Shown here: piece after piece, positions 41,701 through 54,945 of the stretch | Layout: each line of letters starts with the position of its first letter | Position numbering within the stretch: the stretch's first letter is position 1 | Assembly (NCBI RefSeq): GCF_036417845.1 | Contig: NC_089982.1 | Location: 64,121,684 to 64,185,683, forward strand | Reading direction: 5' to 3' | Length of the DNA stretch: 64,000 bases | From: Apteryx mantelli | Taxonomy: Eukaryota; Chordata; Aves; Apterygiformes; Apterygidae | Position numbers and translations under genes: made by a program | The notes under the pieces: model-generated | Seen by the model: the letters and a program-made list of their open reading frames with translations, nothing else | Databases searched by the model: none | Told to the model about the DNA's origin: nothing

Positions 41701-44700
41701 TACTGTAAAAAAGAATGTCAAATTTGGACACAAAAATGTGTAAACATCTTTTAACATGCAGTTCTTACAGGCTGCATTTGCTTAATTTTGGAAAGGAAAG
41801 ATATTTACCTTTTCATCTGTTATTATACTGAAAGAAAAAAAATGCATCATTACTGAGCATCAGAAATACGTTGATCATTTTTACCATATGTAAGTTGGTT
41901 TTAACTTTTCTTTGTTGTTGTAAACTACTTCTTAATTTGACAAATCTGCTTTTATTTGATTGTGTAGTGGATCAAAAATTTCCAGCGAAAGCTCATTTTA
42001 AAAATAATAATACATTTGTATACCTCTCTTAGGTTGAGATTCAACATTTTGCAATAGATTAAAGGTGAGATTGGATTATTTATTTTCTTAGATTTTTTTC
42101 AGGAGTCATTGAAAGTTTGAAATATTTTGATAGTTTAGAGAGAAGAATGCAATTATTAAAAAATAACTGATTTTAAACCTTCTTGAGCTTTGATTAAATT
42201 GTTTATGGTAGAAAGAGATTGTTTACAAGAAAATAAGTATTTTTTTAAGGACAGACTGAAATTTATTGACTGTAACTTCTTTTAGTTATGTTCATTTCCC
42301 TACTAAACTCAGTATATGCTAAAATCTTTTACCAGTGTTTCTATGGCTTGTTTCAGGTCCCGTTAAAGGCAATGTTATTAATTTCCCTGAGTACTGTACT
42401 GCAAGCTCAGCCCCCTCTAAATAGGGGATGCTGTGGAAAGCTAAACAATTCACAGTGTCACTAGTAAGTCAAAAATGCCTATAATATTTCTTTTTAGATA
42501 CCTTATTAGATTCACAGAAATACTTGGGATTTGAACAAATACAGAAGTATAGGAAGATTTACTAAATTAATGAGATATGGTAGTTGATAAATGGAGAAAT
42601 GCTACGCAATAACTACTTCGGCAATTGTTTCTCTCTTATTTCACATACTACACATCTAGGAAGGTATATTGCAATCCTTTTCAGGACAACAACTTAAGAC
42701 TGTACTCATCTGATATGTCTGGTTAAAAATAATCTTTAAAAGATATGTTTCTTGGAGCCAGTTAGTTTTGACCACCGCATAGAGTATTCAGTATATGGGG
42801 TGATACTTTTGAATCAGTTTTGGTGCCCAAGGACCCAATCTTGCCATTAATAATTTGTTTTTACATTAGGGCAAACTCACTAACTTCCATGAAATTATTC
42901 CTGATTTACTGTCAAGTGATAAAGTAAAATCAGACCCTTATTATAATGTTTTTTAGATTCACTTCTACCAATAATTTACTGAAGGGTATCCAGCACCTTC
43001 ACATTATGGATGCAAGTATAGTCACATGTTTTGAAAACGACAGAATGTAGGCTTGATTTATCCCTAGTATATGACTTTCTGAGACTGTAGCTGTAAGTGT
43101 AGGATAGAAAACTACGTCTGATACAATGAATGGCTGTTTATCTCCCTGCACTGGTATGATATATTCCCTTAGATGGCCAGAGAGTGAATTCATAGACACA
43201 TTCCTTTTTCAGGAGCTGATTTGTTAAAACTAGACAACATGTTTGGATGGAAATACAGTGCATCCTTTGCTGTCATTAAAAAGACAACATATTTATTGCA
43301 AAGAGAAATCCGTCTTTTTCAATGAGCATTGTATCTAATCTCAGAGACAACATATATAGAATAGCCAATATGTCTATATCAAAAAAGTGAAGCACCTGTT
43401 CCAACAAGTGACATTTCTAATTTGATAAGAAATTACTTTGGTTTGGCATTTGATACACAGTATCTGTTTCAATATGAAATCTTTCTTACTTGCAGGTTTC
43501 AGCAGGTGATGCATGTAATATCTGCGTGGGTAGTCAGCATATATGTTTCAATAAGAAATATAACTGATTCAACTAGAGCATATCTGATTCAAGAGGAAGA
43601 CCATCTCAGGTAATGGATAATTTATGAATATCTTTCAAAATATGATATATGTATGTCCTTTATAAAATTTACTGAACAATGCATATTTAAGTGCATGGTA
43701 TTTCTTGATCTCAGTAATTCATGGTTTATATTGCTGCATGCACTCTAACCTCCATATCACTTCTACTTTTTCAAGTGAACAAAAAGATACTATAAGAAAC
43801 AAAAAACCTACAATATTTCTGCAACACATTCAGTCTCAACTCCATTTCCAAATCAGCTTTCACACTCCAGTCTCTCAATTCACATTACAACATTGTATTA
43901 CCTGAGTAAAAGCAGTATTGACAATTCTTCTCCCCAAACACTTTGCAAACTTTAGTTTACTTTAAAAATCTAGTAAGCTTTAAAAAAAGTTATAAGATTT
44001 TTAAAGTAAATTAAATTCCCTGTTTATACATAATTCATAAAAACAAGGGCTATAGAATTCCTAAAAATATATATGCTCACATTTAATCTATCCATACTCA
44101 CAATGGTGAGAATTTATTTTCTAGTGATAGTTTTGTTTGAATTTTCAAAAAGCTAGCCTTAGGCAGTTTAAGGCCTTCCACATTAAACTTGAACTTTCAC
44201 AGGGTTATCATCTATTTGATGATTTTTTGAAGTTACAAAATTCAAATTAATGAGGTTTGATTTTATTCCCACTGTTGTTCTTACCTACGTATGCTTTATT
44301 TCTGCTCTGTTTTCTCACATTTCCTGTACATTTCTCAGCAAATCTCATCTGGGTCTGTAGTGCTTAATAACAGTAAATAAATCTTCATGTTTTATTTCAG
44401 CTTTAATTGATGTAATTTCAGTTAAATAAACAATACTTGTTCATAGCAAATTCTATTTTCCTTTTCTATATGTACTAGTGATAGAAACATGATGGTAATT
44501 CCCTAAATTATATTTCTGTAATATTGTAATTTTACACCTGTATAACTCCATTGACTTGAAAAGAAATATGTAGAGTAACACTTATGTAAAATGGCAAACT
44601 GCCCCACCGTAATTCAAATAAGCATATGTGTTATTTCCTATTCACATTATGAGGAACATTTCAACTATTACAGTGGAGATAAATGCTATTGTATAACAAT

Positions 44701-44949
44701 AGCCTCCCAAAAGATCAGAAGGACTGATGCATTCAGTCTTCGATGGCTCCTATGACTAAATGTCTTTAAAGGGTGGTTTCAGGTTTACACAAGAAATAGC
44801 TTGTTGCTTGATGAACCCCCCAAAAATTTGGCCTGTTGAACTGCACTAGACTCCACATGATTTTCAGTATTCTGCATGATTGTCCTGTGCCTTCAGTCTG
44901 GCTACAATCCTGCCAGATACAGTAGTCGCCTGGCATTGGAAGAACCATA
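38712..44949. other. AT-rich non-coding region
   Basis: No gene, RNA or clear repeat recognised over about 6.2 kb. Frames stay below 75 codons. Confidence 0.6.
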
Positions 44950-46000
44950 GCAAAAGAACAGAAGAAATGCCATACTGCATCAGACAAATAGTACCTCTTG
45001 CCTACTGTTCTGCCTACAATGGTGGCAGTAGGAATCTTTAGGAAGAGCACACAATCCTAGCCACTACCTGAGGTCTGTTCCCTCCCCCACTAGCTATGCT
45101 CAATAACTGAATTAGGGCTGTTAGGGCTCATTCCTGCTGATTCACTTTCTTATCTGCTTCCAGATCTTTTGTCCATGAATATATCTAAGCCCATTTTGCA
45201 ACTCCAGTTACTATCTGCCTCCACAATCTCCTGCAGCAACAGATTCTGAAAATTCACTAACTGCTTTGTAAAAAAAAGTACTATCTTAACTCTTTTAAAC
45301 CAATCTTGTACGAGATTAATGGCTGTCTCCCAGCTCAGGAGGAGCTCCTTGTGGGATGCGATGAATAACAGTTCTGTACTCCACTTCTCTATCATCTGCT
45401 TGATTTTGTTAACCTCAATCACACCCCCACCCCATCTTTTTCCTCCTCATATTGAGAAGTCACAAACCTTTTAGTGTCTCCTCATAAAGCAGCTACCCCA
45501 TTCACTTTTCCAATTGCCTTAACTCTAGTTCCTTTTTTAGATGCAGAGACTAGAATCTCTTACTGTAATTCAGGATGTGAGCACCAAGGTTTTCTGCAGT
45601 GGCAAAATGTCCTCTACTTTGTCCTCAATTCCCAATGATGTTCAAAATTTGTTGGCTTTTTCAGCTGCTGAAATAGATTCAAACTGATGTTTATAGAAGT
45701 ATGCCAATGATGAATTAAATATTTATTTCCTGATATGTACCCACCAGTTGTTCAGCATCACACAAGAGTAACTTAGATTACTTTTCCTGGTTGCATTATC
45801 TTTACATTTATCTACTCTGAAGCTCACTTGCTACCTTTTTGCCCACTGATTCATTACTGTGAGGTCTTCTAGGAGTTCCTAATCACTGGCATGACATTTG
45901 ACCACCCAAAAGAGCTTAGTATCATCACAGACTAGATATTTCATTGCACTCTCCCTTCTCCAGGTCATTGAACACACAGCGTTCTCCAGCTCCTAGATAA
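44950..46000 (-). mobile_element. Ancient CR1/L3-like LINE remnant
   Basis: On the plus strand the sequence follows the reverse of old amniote CR1/L3 3' regions: a start like atgccatactgcatcagacaa, then cctccacaatctcctgcag, gagaagtcacaaaccttt, then ttagtatcatcacagactag and ctccaggtcattgaacac. It is heavily diverged. Family placement is by memory of the pattern. Confidence 0.5.
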
Positions 46001-49000
46001 AGGTAAATTGTTTTCCCATCCAGAAAGATACATAGCACCTTTTAGAGTCTGTGCACATATTACACTGTAATTTAAATGGAGGGTTCATAGGAACCCAGAT
46101 ACTACCTGTTATCAGTCTGTTTGGAACCTCTAATGTTAACTGAGTTGTAGCAAAATTAACTGAATAAACCCCATTCCAAAGCTGAAAGTCCTTAAAAATC
46201 AGTTTCAGTCTTTTCAAAACTGGAAGGTTAAAAAAAAAAACAAAAAAAACACCCCTACTCTCTTTCAGGAACAACATACCTTGAACTCTCTTGTACCTGA
46301 ACAATGCCTTTCTTTAGAATCAAAGTGGCTAAACATGTCTACAGGAAATCTGCGATTAGACTTGCAAGAAACATTTGTTTTTTATTTCTTTTTGTGGTAA
46401 GAGAAAGCAGATAACTCAGAACAGGGTGTGATTTCTACAGGGCATCACAGCATACTGCCAGACTATTGGCTGCCTGCAATGGACCATTTATTATTTAGTA
46501 ATACTCATCCCTCAGAGCCAAATCTGAAATTTAAGGGTGGCTAATGTTGCTGTGTATACAGTTTAAAGCAGATTTTTTCAAAGCTTTTTGGATGGTTTAT
46601 TATACATATCACTTTGGGGAAAGCCATGGAACATTTCTATAGGGATACATTTTTTGTAAGTATTCAATAAAAAATATATACTTAATGGTTCATGAAGATC
46701 ATTCATTTCACTTCTATAATTATTTTTTCAAAAATGTGTTAGCGATATAAAAAATAGTCTATGGAGTAAAACTTAAAACTGTTGAAGATCATTCTTTCTC
46801 TTTTCAGACAATAACGATAATTTCTGATTGATTTATTCCCAAGTAAGAGGCCTGAAGTAACATGTGGAGAGCCATTATCATTTTGTGTTGAACCTCAGGA
46901 TTAACTTTCTAGAGAAAGACCTCTCAGATGAACCAAGGTCTGTTATTATTATTATTCCCTTTGCATATGTGAACACATGCTGAAAACCAGAAAGGGTGAC
47001 AGATGCATCTCCACCCCCCAAAAAGGTGAGATATACTATCTAATTAAATTTCAACTCAGAGCTAAGCTTTTTTAATGTTTCAAGGAACAGCTTTTATGGT
47101 CTCACATTTTAGGACAATAGTATTAATCAGTCATTTCTAAATTTGTCTTGGAGAACATTAACTAGGTATTTATAGGAAATTTTCATCTTTGAATTTAAAG
47201 AAGATAAACTCTAGCACTGGACAGTGATTTTAATCTCATTTATATTGTTCTACAGTGACAGGTTTGCTCCCACTGAAGTTGAGTGCAATGATAGGAAGTG
47301 CTCATTCTGAGTTTAGATGGCAAATCATTTCTGATGACATTTGAAAAGATCCTCAGCATGTAGATTCAATCTCTTCTGCTCAGACACTGTGTTGTCAGAA
47401 ATAGTCAGGGCACTATTTGCAGTCTTACAGTGAGAGCAAAAGGGATACGGACACAGATTTTCACAGTCACACTTTGAACAGAACAGCCTCAATTTAAAGG
47501 GAAACTGAGCAGTCACAGAAGGGTACAGATACCATTTCAACTGAAAGGAACTTAATGTTAAAAGCTTTTAAAGTGACATCTGATCCTTCTTTCTCTTTTT
47601 ATTTCTTTTATTTGCTTTACTTGCTTCTATTAGGTAGCAGAGAGACCAAAATTTCAGAAGAAACACTGAACTCATATCAGTCATGATCCCTGGGCAGGCT
47701 GTTCTTTCTGCGACTCTGTTCCAGTCATCTGAATGTATCCTCTCTCAAGTGACAGGTTGTCACTAATCCTCTTCATGATTCAGCCAGACATTCCTGACTG
47801 GGTACCCGGATTACCATTTGTTGTTTCTAGCAGACTCAACAGGGTAAACAGATCTTGGAGTTTCCTTCAACTGTGTGAGGAAACAGCACACAGGCAGTGA
47901 CATTATGAAGCAATGGATAAATGAGTGAGTGGCGTGAAAAAAATCTGAGCAGTTAGTTCTAGATAATTACTCTTCTAAATGAGGTGAGGAAAGAAACAGG
48001 TACCTGGACATCATAGAAAGCAAATCCTAAACATTTGGGGGTGGGATGAGAAACCATACCTTAGAGGGCTAACATGCTGATGAAAAGCCAAGAAGAGAGA
48101 CAGATGTTTTAGAAAAAGGTATTGAATGTATGAAGACAGGAATCTGATTTTCTTGGAAATGTTTGGCTTGCTAGAGAAATAAGAGAATTTATGGGAAAAT
48201 ATAAAACTAAAATGTATAGATGATTACAGGAGAAATACTACTATAAAATTGTCTTTTTTCTTAATGGTTTCTTTTCTTTCCAGCCTGTCCTATGACATTT
48301 ATACTTCAGCTCCTCAGACAACAGGCTAGTTACAGGAAAGACAGAACTTGCTTTTGATTAATTTTAAGACCTGCCAAATCTTCTGAGGGATTAACACTTT
48401 TAGTGTTAATCTCCTGTTGTGCCATATTAGGCAGTGATTTGCCTTGCTTCTGAAAATCAAACATTCTTACTGCTCAGTTTCTGGAAGCCCTGGTTGAGTA
48501 AATGCTGAAGTGAAGACTCCCTGTTGACAGGTTTCTGTTTATTGGTATGTGTACAAAAGCTGAAGAAAGGAATAGAAGTAACAAGGCACCTATATATCGC
48601 ATGCTTTATCTGTGCTTGAAATTCACTTTTTAGCAGTGGCAGTTCTGGTTATTATTATGTGTAGTACTGACATGGGCCTAGTGAGATTTTGTAAAGTGTC
48701 TAGAAAAAGTTAAAACTTAGCAGTATTGAAAGGTTATCTTTTTAGCATTTTTAAGTGTGGATCTACTTTCAAAAAATTACCTAACTTTACTGAGAAAGGG
48801 GGGAAATTCTGTGGAATATTCTTTAAAAGGGTAGTTTAGTTAAAAATGCTTACTATGAGACATTTTTAATAGTGTTTTGGAAGAAAGGTTGAAATCAAAC
48901 ATTCAAGCAGGCTCCACTTTTAGTGCTCTGTCATGTGTTTCAGTTCCTAACAAGACAGCAATAAGACAAACACAGTGCATAATTTTAGCAAAGAAGATGA

Positions 49001-52000
49001 GATGAGAAGATGACAATTAATTAAAATATTTTTAATCTGTGTAAAATAAATAAATAGAGTCTCTTATTCAGAAGACAATCAAAATAATTAGCTCCAAAAA
49101 TGTACATTCCTTTAAGAATGTGTACTGAACTGTTTCTATAAATGCAGGAGTCTCTCTGCCATTACAGTTTAACTATGTGAATTTTATTAGATTTAGCTCA
49201 TCAAAATTTTCTTAAAGGACTATATTCCACTTTTGGAGCTTGTCTTCTGGATAATAGCCTTAATGAGAAAAAACTAAATTTCTAGAGCAAAAGAAAAGTT
49301 GAGTAACAAAAATTTTAAATGATGCGCAAAAATACAATTTGAAAGCAAAGTACAATTCTTCATTAGCCCCTAAACTATAGTAAACTTTGTAGAAGGACAA
49401 TAATCTAACAACAATAACAACAAAAAAGCTGTAGAGTAATTCATACAGTCAATCAAAAACACTATTAAAACATGAATAAGTTATAACATTATCTTAAAAT
49501 ATCTTATAAAAGTTTCTTTCTTTTTCTAGTAAGGACCTCATGAACTTTTGTAAAAACAAGTAATAAGTACATAAACCAACTATTTGCTGACTCCTGTGAA
49601 TGATTCAGATTTGGTATCCATTGTCTCAATATGTAAAATAACAAATAAATCTGCAGAATACAAGAAATCAGTTTCCACTAAATGTGAGCTGAGTGACAAA
49701 AGTGTCATATCAGTCTTACTAGTAGAATTTACAGAGGGCAAAAATAAAGAGGGAAATAAGGTACTTGAGGAAAATAAAACAGTTCTGAATTGGGGAAATC
49801 TACAGATAGTTTCAGTGAACAAAGATTTTGTGGCATGTATTCTTTTCTTCTGTTTCCAATTTTTAAATGAAGAGTGTGAAATTCTCAACTGCATGTACTG
49901 TTCAACATTCTCCATTTATTCAGTGGGTAATTCTTAGACCATAAGTTTTTCTGGGATATAGTAGGTCACATGGTATTCTTTTCAGACTTCATCTACAAGA
50001 TTTATGCAATAGGAAAACAAACAAATAAACAGAAAACAGGTCCCATTCAGATTAAACCACAGATGTCGGATATTTTTAATAGCAGATTTGGGGGTCTGGA
50101 AACCTTGATCTGCTGGTGGTGCATTTTGTTTTGTTTTGTTTCATTTTTCAGTACCATATAAATTTCCTTAGAATCTTATAAGTTTTTCCAAATTCTTCAG
50201 AAATATCTTCATCCAATATTATCAGAAGATAGATTCTGATGTGCTCTGGGAAGAGCTATAATAATTCTTTTATTTTATTGCTACTTTAATTTAGAGTGAA
50301 GAACAAAATTGTAAGAAAAAATTGTTCCATAGAAGAAGAATTAAGGGCTATATCTTCAATTAAAAAGGGAACTTAGTCACTATATGTTAATATGCAACAA
50401 ATAATTAGAAAATTAAGAATATTGACTTTCAGTTGGAAATGTGCTTATAGTGCAGAGCTTTTTTACTACCTCATTTTTCCGCAATAATTATAGTAAACAT
50501 TCCACTGAATTACAAATTATAGAATTACAAATTCTAATCTAATGTTCCTTTGTATTTTTGAAGCTTGTGTTTGATATCAACACAGATATTTTGAACATCC
50601 AAGTTCTGTTTCAATGTTCATCATCAGTTTAGAAGTCACAAGCATGCTCAAATTTATGTGGGCATATAGTACTCTTAAATCTCATTATTCTCTTCATTAT
50701 CTTTCTCACTTTTTCAATGTCAGTGTGCAAGTGGCATAAAACCACTGTGCAGCTTTTTATGGTCTAACTATATAAGAAGTAACAGCTGAAGACAAATTTA
50801 TATCCTTTTGGTGATGACTGAGTATTGAAAGATGAATAGCTTAAAATCTAGCTCTTGATGGTTAATGAACTGAGTATTTAAAGAAAATTGTTTTGTAACT
50901 GTAGTGAAGAGCAAATTATTTGTGACCTGGGTACAAATAGAAAATTGCATAGCCTTACAAATGAAAAGTAATTATTCAGAATACTTTTAGGCAAGCAACC
51001 ATCAGTGTTTTCCTGGAAAAGCATGAAAAAAATGAAAAAAAAAAAAAAGGATAATAATCTGAGGTGAGTGTTCTTAAAATCTATTATACAAATTCTAATG
51101 TGCAAATGAATATCAAGTCATTAGCAAGGGGGAAATAAATTGCATCCTCCCCAACCCTTTAACAGTAGTGATTAACACTAACTAATGTCTGTCAGTTATC
51201 TCAAAAAAGCGCCAGAATAGCATAATTGCAATGTAAGGTGTCAATTAGAACCCCTGGTAAGTTAGACAAAGCAATGTCACTACATCTGAATGTAATATAT
51301 AATCAACATCACTCAGATATGATTCTTGATCAATTACAATCAAGAATAATCAGATGATTTTCATAAAGATGAAAGCATTAACTGAGGTGACAGAAACTAG
51401 GTGAAACTACCCAAAGAAAAAAGAAGAGAAAAAATTATTAGCTGTCTGAGGGTTCGCTCCCTCTTCTACACACAAACTCCTGCAGCAAGCTGGTCTTGCT
51501 GGTGATCATGGCCAACGGCTGAAGAATATCTCCAAATCAGCAAATACCTGGTGGTCTCATTAGCTCAGAAAGGGGAGGAAGAATCTCTTTTCCTTTTGAA
51601 AATGGTCAACTTTATATTGAATATTTAAATTATACTTGTTCAGAGCAAGAAGCAGGATAAAGGGAAGAAAGAAAAGAATAGTCTTCCTCTTAAAGGAAGT
51701 TAAAGGAGCTGAAAGAGGATTTTGTGACTCTCAATTTGACTTGCTCCACTTTTTAGAAGAGTTTACCGCATTGGGTAGCACACTATGCTAAAAAGGATAT
51801 AGAAATATGGATGATATCTTCCTGCTTCTCCTATTTGTTTGTATTCATTTGTGCAGCAATGTTCAGAAATGCCAGTTATTTTCAGAACTAGATGTTTAAT
51901 TAGGTAGGTGGATACCAAAGCAGCAGAAACTTTAAAACAGTAGATTAACTTCATAGATGCTAAACAGCCAACACATTAGGGTTTCTGGCACAGGTTTTTT

Positions 52001-52184
52001 TTTTTGTTTGTTTGTTTATTTGTTTGGGGTGGGGGGGTTGTTTTTATTTTTAACCTTCAAGGGAAGTTCATCAGGTCCATGTATAGTTCTGCAACATCCA
52101 TTTTCATATTTTTAGTGCTGTATAAAAAAAAAATGCAGAACCATCTGAGACATAATAAGGGGAGTAACATAAAAGAAGCCAAGT
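46001..52184. other. AT-rich non-coding region
   Basis: No gene recognised. Opposing frames of 111 and 117 codons at 49580-49937 overlap almost fully and look like a stop-poor stretch rather than genes. T-rich and GTTT repeats occur near 50126 and 52000. Confidence 0.55.
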
Positions 52185-52455
52185 AAGACCAAACCCTGAT
52201 TAGATCAGACCAAAGATTTGCTTAGCTGAGTTGCTCATCCATTGTCTGACAGCAGCCTTGGAAAAATGCCATGGGAACTTTAGAAGATGAGGCAAATCTT
52301 GCTGTATTATTTCCCAGAATGCTTTCCCAAGCTCTAGCAGTTTGCAATTCAGACGTTTTCCAAGTCAGATGTATGCAGTTTCTTTTATAATTTATCCAGT
52401 AAATTTCTGAACAAATGCAAGCTTTCACATTCACAGTGTCCTGCAGCATTCTACA
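52185..52455 (-). mobile_element. Ancient CR1 fragment
   Basis: The plus strand reads like a reversed old CR1 3' region: tagatcagaccaaaga, ttgtctgacagcagcc, ttcccagaatgctttcccaagct, tagcagtttgcaattcag, atttatccagtaaatttctg, atgcaagctttcacattcac. Strongly diverged. Confidence 0.5.
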
Positions 52456-52520
52456 GGATGGTAAGCCTGTGTTAATACTTCAAGTTGTTTCACAGCTTAG
52501 CACTTTACATGATGGGTCAC

Positions 52521-52913
52521 TGTCGGAGTGAGAGACGGACCCGGAGTAACGACGGAGTCTCAATGTGAGTATGATCGTTCTCCCTTTATTCAAGTTCTCA
52601 CAGAGTATATATAGACAGGCAATAAGAACATGTGCTAGCGATAGCTATATGATTGGCTCACAATCTCCGTTCACGTGCCTAAAGCGGATATACGATTGGT
52701 GCAGGATTGCTGTCCACACGGAGAAGCCTGTCGACATTTATTGGACCTGGTTCCGCTTTGACTTGTTTATCAGTTCGTGACTTCCTTCTTTTGTAGTGCT
52801 CAAGGGCGGCTCAAGGACTGCTCGCTTTGGCCTCAGGTTCTTCTCCCACCATGAAGACGGGATTGTTCATCCCAATAAGATCATGCCCTTTCTCGCTTAA
52901 CCATTCTTCCACA
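52521..52913 (-). repeat. Solo LTR with 6-bp target duplication
   Basis: A 393-bp unit with TGT..ACA ends, flanked by ggtcac at 52515-52520 and 52914-52919. In minus orientation it has a TATATATA box near 52605-52613 and an AATAAA signal at 52585-52590, spaced as in the larger ERV's LTRs. It is GC-richer than its surroundings. The start tgtcggagtgagag recalls the TGTCGCGG end of the other LTR, but the bodies differ. A single LTR means recombination between the LTRs of a former class II provirus. Confidence 0.88.
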
Positions 52914-52919
52914 GGTCAC

Positions 52920-54377
52920 TTTCTTTCTTTGTCCAGAACCTGCTTCCTCACAGTTTCATTTTATGCTTCCAAATTCTCTATTAGAAGAGACGGTGAACAA
53001 ACAATTTCCTCTCTGTAAAAAAGGTTTCATTCTTTCAGTTGCTCCTTTTGGCTTCTTTGTAATGAGAATGTTTAATGTTATATTATACCCCTTTTTGAGA
53101 TGAAACATAACAATGGAGAAGTGTACCTTTCCTACCTTGGGTATTAATAAGAATATCAAAAGAATAATGATGGAATTCACTGGCTATGTCTACTTTGCAG
53201 GGTATATCCACACCAGGTGCCCTGAGAGTTGCCTCCTGTGTTTGCAATTTACCATTTTTATCTGTACATCTGGAAGGAGTGTATGGGTAGGTATGCATCC
53301 TCTGCTCCATGTAGTTGTGTTTCCTTTGGAAAGACAACTAGGCATAGGCAGGCAAAGAGGGAGTCACAATATGTCCCAATAGGACAATGAGGAGATTGGG
53401 ACTGTGGAGCATAATACCTGCTCTGCGGTAGCTAATAAGACCATGTTTGAGTCCTCTAGATGGGGAAAATATCTAAGGGAAAATGAACACTCGTGAAAGA
53501 AAAATTCAAGACTGATGAAATAGGAAAAAATATATATATATATTTATATTTATAAAAGAAGGGGATTTTAAAAAGTTCTAAGACATTTGGCTTTCATATT
53601 TATTTAGACATGAGTAAAAACTGTCAGTGAAAAGGTATTTCCTACTACTGAATAGAAAAGCTCTCTCTTCAACATCATTCAAGCAAAGATATTGAAATAC
53701 ACCCAACCATAGTTTTGGAATGTTTAGTATTTAGTACTGCTAAAAATGACCCACAATGAAACAAAAAAGTACTAACATTACAATACGCTTTCTTCTGTGA
53801 AAAGTCAGAGAAGAACAAAGAGGGTAGAATAAAGCTAACTACTGGAATATAGATCATATTTATGTTTCCTGAGTGTATGTATAATATAGAGACAGTGTAG
53901 AGTTTGATAAAGAAAGAAAAAGATGTGATTAGTTATGAAATTGACTTAAAAATAAATGAATACCTGGATAATGTTTGCATGTCATGTTTGGACATTCCGT
54001 CTGTATTTAAAGCATTATCATGAAGATTCTCTTTTTTATTTTTTAAAAAGAATAGCATTCTTGTGACAGAACTACAATGGTATTTATTTTAAGGCTTTGT
54101 ATGAAAAAGCGTGTTGGCATCACTCTCCTATTTTCATTTCTGTAAAACACAAAGGGCACCAAACAGCATCATTAAAGTAAAATACAGATCTCTTAAAAGA
54201 ACATTATGAAATGTTCATCTTATGGGCATCGTTACACTCCAACTTTTGTTGTGAGAAAGAAATGGAACATACCTTATATGTGGAGCCTAATTAAAAACTT
54301 AAATAAGTAATCAAAATGTAGCAGTTATCACTAATCCAGTTACATTAACAGTCCAAATTACTTCTGAAAAGCCTCGC
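52920..54377. other. AT-rich non-coding region
   Basis: Nothing recognised except a short TA repeat near 53530. Confidence 0.6.
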
Positions 54378-54945
54378 TGGTAATAAACACCTTAAAGTTG
54401 TTATGCCAGAAAATTTACTAATAGCTCCCCTTTTCCTCTGGTGTTATTCTTATCCTTTCTATGTCTTCTGGGTCCTAAGGCTGACAGCATCAGCCTTCCT
54501 TAAGCAGAGAGGTGGTGGGAGGTCACAGCAAGTCATTAGCATCCTTCATGCTCCACTGTTAGTGGAGAGGGTCCTTTTTACCTTGGTCTTGGCATCTGTT
54601 TGGAGCTATTTTTATCTTATGCTTCCTTCTCACAGATTCCCAGCTAAAGTTTAAAAGTTGCACAAGAGCCTCCCCCAGCCTCACCATACAGAAAAGGCTC
54701 CTGTTGTTGCACAGTGACTACCTTGGTCGGTCAGACTTTGACCATGACTACGACCATGATGGCATTCAGAGATCCTCAGCGGAAACAGGTGAGGCAGTGG
54801 TCACTTAGCCACCAGCCACTTGTTCAAACAACCGAAAACCAGCCTGGGGAGCCCCAACCAGTCCTGAGACCCTGCACTGTCAGGTCAGTACAAAGTCTTT
54901 GACTTTTCACTAAAAAAGGCAAAATCATATTCAGTAGGCTACTGT
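54378..54945. repeat. Unclassified dispersed repeat, short copy
   Basis: The partner of 27710-28725 in the same orientation, with shared words such as tctggtgttatt, tcctaaggctgacag, gcagtggtcacttagccaccagccac and ccagtcctgagaccctgcac. It lacks most of the GC-rich middle of the long copy. Confidence 0.6.

Noticed and set aside
49580..49937. Opposing frames of 111 and 117 codons
   Set aside because: They overlap nearly completely, have no recognisable domain, splice context or promoter, and are best explained as a stop-poor stretch.
51430..51560. A possible tRNA-like hairpin around ggttcgctccctcttc
   Set aside because: The sequence resembles part of a B box, but no A box, anticodon arm or acceptor pairing could be found.
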